Shown one piece after another: positions 48,308-55,887 of a DNA stretch of 64,000 nt. Within the stretch, counting starts at the first letter, position 1, and each line of letters begins with the position of its first letter. The notes beneath the pieces were generated by a model. It ran no database searches, was not told the DNA's origin, and saw only the letters and a list, made by a program, of their open reading frames with translations. The DNA comes from DATGPD01 sp041398565 (GTDB lineage Bacteria > Planctomycetota > UBA1135 > UBA2386). The position numbers and the translations under genes were made by a program. Where the stretch lies: assembly GCA_041398565.1 (NCBI GenBank), contig JAWKUN010000003.1:620001-684000 (forward strand), read 5' to 3'.

Positions 48308-48706
48308 TCACGCGAAGCCGAGGGAAGCGGAGAACTCTACGTGTGTCTCTTCGCCGTCGAAGTCGAACTTGTAGGCGAACATGGGCTGACCCTCGACGAT
48401 CTGGTCGGTGGCGCGCGACACGACGGTGTCGGGGCTCTCGACCCAGATGCCGTTGCTCCACGTCGAGGGCCACGGCAGCGACAACTGCGCGTCCCCCGCT
48501 GCCGCCTTGCGGATCTCCTCGAGCTTCATGCTCAGGTTGTAGATCTGCTGGTGTTGGTCGACCTGGCTGGGACGCTCGACCCTGGCTCCCGCGGCGGCGT
48601 TCGCCATGCGCAGGAGGAAGTCGGGGACCGGCACCAGTGCGTTGGGTCCGAGCTGGCCTTGGAGGATCTTGAAGTGGACGAGGAAGACGGTCGGTTCGAG
48701 GCTCAT
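48308..48706 (-). CDS. Small conserved-looking protein of unknown function in sigma/kinase operon
   Basis: A 132-residue soluble protein, MSLEPTVFLVHFKILQG at the start and FAYKFDFDGEETHVEFSASLGFA at the end. The start VFLVHFKIL and terminal acidic strands suggest a compact alpha/beta fold. I recognise no family. It lies 16 bases after the kinase/FGE gene and eight before the 319-residue gene, so it is very probably co-expressed with them and could be a substrate or effector of the kinase. The reading frame continues upstream over the kinase end, but ATG 48706 gives the natural operon spacing. Confidence 0.65.
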   Translation of the reverse strand: MSLEPTVFLVHFKILQGQLGPNALVPVPDFLLRMANAAAGARVERPSQVDQHQQIYNLSMKLEEIRKAAAGDAQLSLPWPSTWSNGIWVESPDTVVSRATDQIVEGQPMFAYKFDFDGEETHVEFSASLGFA

Positions 48707-48722
48707 GTGACGAGGTGACGGG

Positions 48723-51278
48723 TCAAGGGTTGGCGCTCCGCGCGCAGCGGAAGCCGCGGTAGTGGCTGACGTAGTGGGGGCCGAGTCCCCAGTGCGCATG
48801 GGTGGCGAGCGTCTCCTGGCGTCCGGCGGCGAACCAGGCGCCGCCGAGCACGAAGCGACGCTGGGGCTCGGCTCGCCAATGGCTGCCGTCGAATTCGACG
48901 AACATCGACTCCGACCACTCGCTGACGTTGCCGAGCGTGTGGTAGAGCCGCACGGGACCGAGCGTGCGAGCCTGGGGTTCACTGCGCACCGGCGTGGTGG
49001 CCGACAGGTAGGTGGCGAAATCGTCGGCGCGGCTGGGGGTGGCCGGGAGGTTCGGGCCGCGGGTGGTGCCAAGGTAGGTGCGGTCGGCCGGGTCGTCGGT
49101 CCACGGCAGGTCGCGGCCGTTCGGGCCGCGTGCCGCCAGTTCGAACTCGGGATGCGAGACGAGGCGCTTGCCGGCCCATTCGGCGTACGCGCGCGCGTCC
49201 TCCCAGCTGACGTAGACCGCGGGATAGGTGTCGTAGTCATTGCGGTCGTTCGGGAAGGTCCCCCACTGTTCGGGCAGCGGCCGACCGACGGCGCGGCAGT
49301 ACTTGCGGAAGTCGCCGACCGACACCTCGCATTCGTCGATCCAGTAGGCGGGCAGGGCGACCTCGCGGGCGCGGCAGGGGCACGCGATGTCCTGGCGTTC
49401 CGGGATGCGCAGCACTGCGGCCGGCACCTGCTGCATGCCGTCGAACCCGTCGGTCTCGCGGATCGCGGCGTCGAGGACGCAATGGTCGCCGACGCCCACG
49501 TAGCGGGTGAACTCGCGGAAGGGATGGCCGTCCACCTCGACGACGACGCGGTGGTAGCCGGGTGGCCAAGATGCGTCCTCGACCGGCAGCGGGCCGACCT
49601 CGACGCGTTCTCCGGCCGCTCCCGTCACGAGGTCGAGGGTGCGGTAGGAGACCTTGCCGGTGAGGGCGCCGCCGCCGAGGTCGTGTGCCTGCACGCTGAG
49701 TCGCGGCCGCACGGCGCGCGTGCCGGTGAACCCCTGTGCCTCGGGTTCGCCCGGCAGCAGCGCGCGCGCGTCGTGCAGCAGCGCCAGGCCGCGCACCACA
49801 TCGTCCAGGCGGGTGTCCACCGTCGCCCCGTCGGTGGGGGCGGTGGCACGGTCGATCAGGCCCTGCCCGCGGTCCCGCATCGCGTGTGCGTGCTGCGTCA
49901 GTTTGGCCGCCAACCGAGCCACCGTCGGGTCGTCGATCCGCAGGCGCCGCGCCGTGTCCAGGCTGCGCTGGGCCGCGACGACCGCCTCGTGCCCGACTCG
50001 GTCCCAGTCGTCGGTGAGCGCCCGGCGCAGGCGGCCGACCACGTCGGCAGTGGTGGCCGCGTGCGCGCTCGTGGCGTGCAGCCACATCCCCACGGCCGCA
50101 CCGGCCGCGAGCAGACACGCCGACCACAGGCGCGCGCTGTGCCGGCGCGCACGCCGGCGCAGGCTGGCCCACAGCCCCGGCGCCCTGGCGATCTGCGGCG
50201 TGCGTAGCGCCAGCAGGCAGCCGAGGTCGTCGGCCAAGTCGCGCGCACAGGCGTAGCGGTGGTGCCGGTCCTTCTCCAGGGCCTTGGCGCACACCAGCTC
50301 GAGATCGCGCGGCACGTCGGCATTGACCTTGCGCACCGGCGGCGGCTCGAGCGACGTGATGGCGTCCCAGACCTGGCGCGAGGTCTGGCCCTCGAACGGC
50401 CGCCGGCGCGTGAGGAGCTCGTACAGGACCACTCCCAGCGAGAACAGGTCGGTGCGGTGATCGACACCGGCGCGCGTCGTCGCCACCTGTTCCGGGCTCA
50501 TGTAGTAGGCGGTCCCCGGCGCCGACTCGGTGGCGGTCATGGCGCCGAACGAGAGGTCCTTGGCGATGCCGAAGTCGACCACCACCACCGCGCCCGTGTC
50601 GCGGCGGAGCAGGAGGTTCTGCGGCTTGACGTCGCGGTGCACGACCCCGTTGCGGTGGGCGTAGTCGAGCGCCAAGGCCACGTCGCGCACCAGGCGCACC
50701 ACGGCGACGAAGTACTCGCGGCTGTTCTTGCGCGGCAGGATGCAACGGGCGTCGTCGGTCCGCTGCAGGTCGAGCTCGGTGCCGAGGTCGTGGCCGCGGA
50801 CCAACTCCATGGCGAACCAGTGCAGGCCGCCGTCCTCGCCGTCGGCGAAGACCTTGACGATGCCCGGATGCTCGAGGCGCGCCACGCGTCGGGCTTCGGA
50901 GTGGAAGCGCTCGATTTGCGGCGAGCTGGCCGGATCGAGGCTCTGCATGACCTTGACGGCGACTTCACGGCGCAAGGAGAGCTGTTGGGCGAGGAATACG
51001 ACGCCCATGCCTCCGTGGCCCAGGCGTTGCCTGAGTTCGTAGTCGCCGAGGGTGCGGCCACACATCGCGTCTGCCGCGGGCCGAGCCGGCGCCTCGCCCC
51101 CAGAAGTGGTCGTCGCCGTACCCTGCGTGTCGGCAGCAGCCAGCAGGTCGCGCAGGCGCTGCAGAAGTGCTTCGTCGTCGCCGCAGTTCTCGCGCAGGAA
51201 CGCCTCGCGCCCCGCGCCCGACAGCGCCGACGCGTCGTGGAACAACTGCTTGAGCCGCTGCCAGTCGGCGCTAGCCAT
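48723..51278 (-). CDS. Ser/Thr protein kinase fused to a formylglycine-generating-enzyme (FGE)-like domain
   Basis: An 851-residue protein. The kinase domain is at about residues 78-350 (LGDYELRQRLGHGGMGVVFLA, VAVKVM, HRDVKPQN, DFGIA, GTAYYMSPEQ). A transmembrane segment lies near 385-410 (ARLWSACLLAAGAAVGMWL). An extracytoplasmic part ends in a sulfatase-modifying-factor/FGE-like domain (about 645-851): YWIDECEVSVGDFRKYCRAVG, YPAVYVSWEDARAYAEWAGKRLVSHPEFELAARG, LGNVSEWSE and YRGFRCARS. Such domains often bind ligands rather than make formylglycine. The ATG overlaps the sigma factor stop by eight bases. The architecture suggests a receptor that senses outside the cytoplasm and phosphorylates inside. 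Confidence 0.9.
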   Translation of the reverse strand: MASADWQRLKQLFHDASALSGAGREAFLRENCGDDEALLQRLRDLLAAADTQGTATTTSGGEAPARPAADAMCGRTLGDYELRQRLGHGGMGVVFLAQQLSLRREVAVKVMQSLDPASSPQIERFHSEARRVARLEHPGIVKVFADGEDGGLHWFAMELVRGHDLGTELDLQRTDDARCILPRKNSREYFVAVVRLVRDVALALDYAHRNGVVHRDVKPQNLLLRRDTGAVVVVDFGIAKDLSFGAMTATESAPGTAYYMSPEQVATTRAGVDHRTDLFSLGVVLYELLTRRRPFEGQTSRQVWDAITSLEPPPVRKVNADVPRDLELVCAKALEKDRHHRYACARDLADDLGCLLALRTPQIARAPGLWASLRRRARRHSARLWSACLLAAGAAVGMWLHATSAHAATTADVVGRLRRALTDDWDRVGHEAVVAAQRSLDTARRLRIDDPTVARLAAKLTQHAHAMRDRGQGLIDRATAPTDGATVDTRLDDVVRGLALLHDARALLPGEPEAQGFTGTRAVRPRLSVQAHDLGGGALTGKVSYRTLDLVTGAAGERVEVGPLPVEDASWPPGYHRVVVEVDGHPFREFTRYVGVGDHCVLDAAIRETDGFDGMQQVPAAVLRIPERQDIACPCRAREVALPAYWIDECEVSVGDFRKYCRAVGRPLPEQWGTFPNDRNDYDTYPAVYVSWEDARAYAEWAGKRLVSHPEFELAARGPNGRDLPWTDDPADRTYLGTTRGPNLPATPSRADDFATYLSATTPVRSEPQARTLGPVRLYHTLGNVSEWSESMFVEFDGSHWRAEPQRRFVLGGAWFAAGRQETLATHAHWGLGPHYVSHYRGFRCARSANP

Positions 51279-51837
51279 GGCGCAGGTGGGTGCGGAGCAG
51301 GGCTCGCGCCAAGCGCCACTCGCGTTCGACGGTGCGTTGGCTGCAGCTCAACAGCTCGGCGACTTCGCCCAGAGTGCGCCCGCCGAAGACGTGCAGGCGC
51401 ACGATCTCCACCATCCGCGGATCCTCGGCGGAGAGCCGGTCGATGCAGTCGTCTATGGCGATGATGTCGAAGCACGGGTCGACCGCGCCACGGTCGTCCT
51501 CGATGGCTGCGCCGCCGACATGGCCGTGTTTGCGCGCGGTCTCCATACGGCGTGCGTGGTCGACGATGATGTTCTGCATCACCCGCGCCGCCGCGTTGAA
51601 GAAGTGCGAGCTGTCGTTCCACTGCGGGTCGTTGCGGTCGAAGAGGTGCACGTATGCGTCGTGCATGAGCGCCGTCGTCTGCAGCATGTGCGGACCGTGT
51701 TGTCGGCTCATGTAGCGCCGCGCCAGACGACGCAGTCGGTCGAGCACGTAGTCGAAGACGTCGCTGTCGGAGGGGATCCCACTCCGCAGCGAGCGCAGAA
51801 CGTCGCAGACGCGATTCTCCTCGGGACGCACGGGCAC
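51271..51837 (-). CDS. ECF-type RNA polymerase sigma factor (planctomycete group)
   Basis: About 188 residues. Region 2 (VFDYVLDRLRRLARRYM, LQTTALMHDAYVHLF, AARVMQNIIVDHARR) and region 4 (LSAEDPRMVEIVRLHVFGGRTLGEVAELLSCSQRTVEREWRLARALL) are clear. The ALMHDAYVHL motif and the RRMETARKHG spacer place it in the ECF group that occurs beside kinases in planctomycetes and acidobacteria. The start is uncertain: a GTG at 51837 is given; the frame stays open to 51939, but that extension is low-complexity Pro-rich sequence. It heads a four-gene operon with the kinase/FGE gene. The peroxidase gene lies divergently upstream. Confidence 0.87.
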   Translation of the reverse strand: MPVRPEENRVCDVLRSLRSGIPSDSDVFDYVLDRLRRLARRYMSRQHGPHMLQTTALMHDAYVHLFDRNDPQWNDSSHFFNAAARVMQNIIVDHARRMETARKHGHVGGAAIEDDRGAVDPCFDIIAIDDCIDRLSAEDPRMVEIVRLHVFGGRTLGEVAELLSCSQRTVEREWRLARALLRTHLRHG

Positions 51838-52094
51838 CCGGTATCGTAGCCCCGACGGCGGAATCGGGGCGCCCGACGCCGGATTGCGCGGAGGCGCCGG
51901 CGGCGGGCTGGCACGGTCCCGGGTTCGACACGGCTCCATGCAGAGCAGAACGTCGGGGCACAGGCGCAGCCGCCAGGATCACGAAAGTAGGGATGCCGTG
52001 TCGGTCCGTGGGCGCCGGCGACGTTCTCACTGTCGGAGCGGACGCGAGTCCGGGCGGATCGGGCTTCGCGTTGTCTTCATGTTCGGAGGAAAGC

Positions 52095-53660
52095 ATGCAA
52101 TCTCGCATCTCAATGGCAGCCGTTCTCCTCGGCTGTGGCGTCCCGGTCCTGGCGCAGCACAACCCCAGTCACGGCGTGGCGTCGCAGTCCATGTTCGATC
52201 TGATCGGATTGGCCTGTGCTGCGGCACCCGACAGCGCCGAGTTTCGCACGTTCGGCCGCATGTTCGTGATTGCACCGCCGCCACGCGTCCCCGAGAGCGT
52301 CCTGGTGCAGGTCGCCGAGGCGATGCGCGAGAGCCGTGCGCCGGTGGACGGCGACGGGCATCCGACCGTCCCGCTCGCCAGCGACTCGGTCGCGGCGGGC
52401 TTCATCTTCCTGGGGCAGTTCGTCGACCACGACCTCACCTTCGACGTGCTGTCGCAGCTGGGGGAGGAGGCCGACCCGTCGCGGATCGCCAACTTCCGGA
52501 CCCCGCGCTTGGATCTCGATTCGGTCTACCTCGCCGGACCGAACGCCAGCCCGTTCCTGTACGAACATGGTCGCTTCGGGTTCCTGCGCACCGGCAACGC
52601 CCAGAACCCGGACGACCTACCCCGCAACGAGGAAGGCGTGGCGCTGATCGGCGACCCGCGCAACGACGAGAACGGCATCGTCTCCCAGCTGCACCTCGCG
52701 TTCCTGCGCTTCCACAACGCCGTGTTGAGTGACGTCGCGCGCGGCCGCATCCACGAGGGGCGACGTGCCGGCGAGAACGACTTCGAGTTCGCGCGGCGCC
52801 TGGTGCGTTGGCACTACCAATGGTTGATCCGGCACGAGTTCCTGCCGGCGGTGGTGGACGCCGCGGTGCTGGCCGAGGCCGAACAAGCGCTACAGTCCCC
52901 GCACGCCAACGTCTGCAACGGCGCGCCGATCATGCCGGTCGAGTTCGCGGTCGCGGCCTACCGCTTCGGCCACAGCCAGGTGCGGGGTCGCTACCGCATC
53001 GCGCCGGGCCGCGACGGCGTCGACCTGTTCGCGCCGCCGGCCGACGCCCTCACGTCTTTCGCTCCGCTGCCGATGGCCAATCGCGTCGACCTCAGCCTGT
53101 TCTTCGCGGTGGACGGCTCGCGGCCGCAGATGGCGCAGCGGATCGACACCTTCCTCACGGACGAGGTGTTCGAGCTGCCGTTCGAGCGCGACGCCAAGTT
53201 GCAGTCGCTCGCCTTCCGCAACCTGCATCGGGGAACGAACACGTTCCGGCTGCCGACGGGCGAGCAGGTGCTGGCTGCTCTCGACTCGACGGCGACCCCC
53301 TTGCCGCCGCACCCGGCGATCGACGCCGCTGGACTCTCCGGCAAGACACCGCTGTGGTTCTACTGCTTGCAAGAGGCCGAACAGAACGGCGGGAAGCTGG
53401 GCAAGGTCGGCGGCACCATCGTGGCGGTGACCATCCTGCGCATCCTCTACACGGACCCGACCTCGTATCTCTACCGGCCGCTGCCGGTCGAGGCAGCGGG
53501 GCAAGGCCCGGTGCGGGCTACGCCCGGCGCGGCCCAGCGCAGCGTGCCGGCGGCCGTGGCCACCGATTGGCGGCCCGTGCTCGGGCGTCCCGGTCCTGGC
53601 GTCGCTGCGCCGGGGTTCACCATCGCCGACCTGCTGCGTTGCGCGGAGGCGGGCCGCTGA
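52095..53660 (+). CDS. Secreted haem peroxidase of the animal-peroxidase superfamily
   Basis: A 521-residue exported protein with signal peptide (about residues 1-20, ending GVPVLAQ). The distal haem site is FLGQFVDHDLTFD, with conserved Gln and His; GDPRNDENG, LHLAFLRFHN and the proximal His in AYRFGHSQVRGRY are all as in peroxidasin/cyclo-oxygenase-type haem peroxidases. It would use hydrogen peroxide to oxidise halides or organic substrates outside the cytoplasm. The start has a strong ribosome site (GGAGGAAAGC before ATG). It converges on the beta-eliminating lyase gene, 13 bases between the stops. Confidence 0.92.
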   Translation: MQSRISMAAVLLGCGVPVLAQHNPSHGVASQSMFDLIGLACAAAPDSAEFRTFGRMFVIAPPPRVPESVLVQVAEAMRESRAPVDGDGHPTVPLASDSVAAGFIFLGQFVDHDLTFDVLSQLGEEADPSRIANFRTPRLDLDSVYLAGPNASPFLYEHGRFGFLRTGNAQNPDDLPRNEEGVALIGDPRNDENGIVSQLHLAFLRFHNAVLSDVARGRIHEGRRAGENDFEFARRLVRWHYQWLIRHEFLPAVVDAAVLAEAEQALQSPHANVCNGAPIMPVEFAVAAYRFGHSQVRGRYRIAPGRDGVDLFAPPADALTSFAPLPMANRVDLSLFFAVDGSRPQMAQRIDTFLTDEVFELPFERDAKLQSLAFRNLHRGTNTFRLPTGEQVLAALDSTATPLPPHPAIDAAGLSGKTPLWFYCLQEAEQNGGKLGKVGGTIVAVTILRILYTDPTSYLYRPLPVEAAGQGPVRATPGAAQRSVPAAVATDWRPVLGRPGPGVAAPGFTIADLLRCAEAGR

Positions 53661-53673
53661 CGGACCGCGCCGG

Positions 53674-55059
53674 TCAGTCCGGGCGCGGCTCGAACCGGGC
53701 AGTGAAGTGCGGCAAGAACCGCGGCCGATGCGTCATGGTGTAGCCGCGCAGTTGCTCGCGGCCGGCTGCCACCCGTTCGGCGTGCTCGAGGATGCGGTCG
53801 ATGTGGCTCTGGGTGTAGACCCGGCGCGGCACGGCCAGGCGCACCAGCTCGAGTGCCGCCGGCACGAACGACCCGTCGTCCGCGACCTTGCCGAACATGA
53901 CCGAGCCGATCTCGCAGGTGCGGATGCCACCTTCGAGGTAGAGCGCACAGGCGAGCGCCTGACCCGGGAAGCGCGCCGCCTCGATGTGCGGCAAGAACTC
54001 GCGCGCGTCGATGTACACCGCGTGCCCGCCTGCCGGCTGCACGGTCGGGATGCCGATCTGGTTCAGACCCCGAGCGAGGTACTCCATGACCCCGTGCCGG
54101 TACTCGAGGTAGCGCTCGTCCATTGCCTCGTACAGGCCGACGGCCATCGCCTCGAGGTCGCGCGCCGAGCAGCCACCGTAGGTGGGGAAGCCCTCGGTGA
54201 GGATCAAGAGGCTGCGCGCTTCCTCGGCCAAGCGGTCGTCGTTCAGCGCCAGGAATCCGCCCATGTTGACCATGCCGTCCTTCTTGGCGCTCATGGTGCA
54301 GCCGTCGGCCAGGGCGAACACCTCGGCGGCGATCTCCTGCACGCTGCGCTCCCCCTGGCCTGGTTCGCGCGTCTTGATGAACCAGGCGTTCTCGGCAAAG
54401 CGGCAGGCGTCGAGGATGAACGGAACGCCTTGGCGGCGTAGCACCCGGCTCACTTCGCGCAGGTTTTCCAGACTGACCGGCTGACCGCCGCCGGAGTTGT
54501 TGGTGATCGTCACCATCGCCAGCGGCACGCGGCCGCGGTGTTCGGTCAGGAAGGCCTCGAGACGCGCGACGTCGACGTTGCCCTTGAACGGGTGCTGAGC
54601 GTGCGGGTCGCGCCCCTCCGGAATCACCAGATCGACTGCTTCGCCGCCGTCGAACTCGATGTTGGCGCGCGTCGTGTCGAAGTGGGTGTTCGACGGCACG
54701 CTGAGACCGGGCTTGACGGTGAGCGCGAAGAGGATGCGTTCGGCAGCGCGGCCTTGATGGGTCGGGATGACGTGGCGGAAGCCGGTGATCGCGCGGACCG
54801 CCGCCTCGAACCTGGCGAACGAGCGCGAGCCGGCGTAGCTGTCGTCGGCCAGCATCATCTGCGCCCACTGGTGCGTCGACATGGCAGTGGTGCCGGAGTC
54901 GGTCAGCAGGTCGTAGGTGACGGCCGCTGCTGGCAGGGCGAAGAGATTGTGATGTGCCGCTGCCAGGGCCGTCTCGCGCTGGCTGCGGTCGAGCATCGCG
55001 ATCGGCTCGACCACCTTGACCTTGAACGGTTCGACGATGTTGCGGAAGGGTCGGTCCAC
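53674..55059 (-). CDS. Tryptophanase / tyrosine phenol-lyase family enzyme
   Basis: A PLP enzyme of about 461 residues that splits an aromatic amino acid into pyruvate, ammonia and indole or phenol. The start region PFKVKVVEPIAML matches the family N-terminus. Other motifs are THQGRAAERI, TNNSGGGQPVS, DACRFAENAWFIK, the PLP lysine in MSAKKDGMVNMGGF, and ILTEGFPTYGG. No ATG is available, so the GTG at 55059, which gives the usual family length, is chosen. The frame stays open far upstream without family similarity. Sequence features do not clearly separate tryptophan from tyrosine specificity. No aromatic permease is adjacent. Confidence 0.88.
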   Translation of the reverse strand: MDRPFRNIVEPFKVKVVEPIAMLDRSQRETALAAAHHNLFALPAAAVTYDLLTDSGTTAMSTHQWAQMMLADDSYAGSRSFARFEAAVRAITGFRHVIPTHQGRAAERILFALTVKPGLSVPSNTHFDTTRANIEFDGGEAVDLVIPEGRDPHAQHPFKGNVDVARLEAFLTEHRGRVPLAMVTITNNSGGGQPVSLENLREVSRVLRRQGVPFILDACRFAENAWFIKTREPGQGERSVQEIAAEVFALADGCTMSAKKDGMVNMGGFLALNDDRLAEEARSLLILTEGFPTYGGCSARDLEAMAVGLYEAMDERYLEYRHGVMEYLARGLNQIGIPTVQPAGGHAVYIDAREFLPHIEAARFPGQALACALYLEGGIRTCEIGSVMFGKVADDGSFVPAALELVRLAVPRRVYTQSHIDRILEHAERVAAGREQLRGYTMTHRPRFLPHFTARFEPRPD

Positions 55060-55341
55060 GATCGTCAAGCCAACGTCGTGACCGAGCCGCGATTTGCAGG
55101 GTTTCGCCGTCGAGAAGAGACCAGAAGAAATGAACGCACCATGTACGTCGGGGACGGACCGAGATTTCTCCCACGCCTGGCTCGGACCGCGCGGCGTACG
55201 GTTTCGTGGAGCGCGGGGCGAGAGACACCACGGTTGGGCTGGTCCGCTTCTCAGCTCCCACGGTGAAGGCCGATCGCGTGGACCACCCCAACCAGGGTGT
55301 CTAACATCGTGTGACCCCGAGTCCGCCGGAGTCACGCTTCC

Positions 55342-55887
55342 TTGACCGTCGACCTGAACACTCGCTCCGCGTCTTCCGACGTCTCGTTGCTCGTGCAGCG
55401 CACCTACGCCGACTTGCGTCGCCTCGCAGAACGCTTCCTGGTGCGCGAACGTCGTGGCCACACGCTGCAAGCGACGGCGCTGGTGCACGAGACGTACCTG
55501 CGCCTCGCCAACCAGAACGAGGCCGGCTGGCGCGACCGGGCGCAGTTCCTGCGCGTCGCCGCCGAGATGATGCGGCGCATCCTGGTCAACCACGAGCGCG
55601 ATCGCCGGCGCCTCAAGCGCGGCGGCGCGGCAGCTCGCATCGAGCTGGAGGACGTCGTGCCGGTCGCGGTCGCCGACCCGATCGACCTCGTGGCCCTCGA
55701 CGAAGCGCTCGTCCGGTTGCAGGCGATCGACGCGCGCAAGGTCGAGATCGTGCAGCTGCGCTACTTCGCCGGGCTGACGCTCGAGGAGACGGCGCGGGCG
55801 CTCGACCTCTCGGTCACGCACGTCAAGCGCGAGTGGGGGTTGGCCAAGGCGTGGCTGCTGCGCGACCTGGAGGGCGAAGGCGCGTGA
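55342..55887 (+). CDS. ECF-type RNA polymerase sigma factor (planctomycete group)
   Basis: A 181-residue sigma factor starting with TTG at 55342. Region 2 has LLVQRTYADLRRLAERFL, LQATALVHETYLRL and MMRRILVNHERDRRRLKRGG. Region 4 has LQAIDARKVEIVQLRYFAGLTLEETARALDLSVTHVKREWGLAKAWL. The ALVHETYLRL motif is characteristic of the ECF group found with Ser/Thr kinases in planctomycetes and acidobacteria. Its stop overlaps the GTG of the kinase gene by three bases, so the two are translationally coupled. The upstream 282 bases separate it from the divergent lyase gene and should hold both promoters; I could not define a -35/-10 pair there. Confidence 0.9.
   Translation: MTVDLNTRSASSDVSLLVQRTYADLRRLAERFLVRERRGHTLQATALVHETYLRLANQNEAGWRDRAQFLRVAAEMMRRILVNHERDRRRLKRGGAAARIELEDVVPVAVADPIDLVALDEALVRLQAIDARKVEIVQLRYFAGLTLEETARALDLSVTHVKREWGLAKAWLLRDLEGEGA

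Noticed and set aside
52095..55059. Peroxidase and aromatic lyase as one operon
   Set aside because: They are convergent, with 13 bases between their stop codons, so they cannot share a transcript in the same sense.
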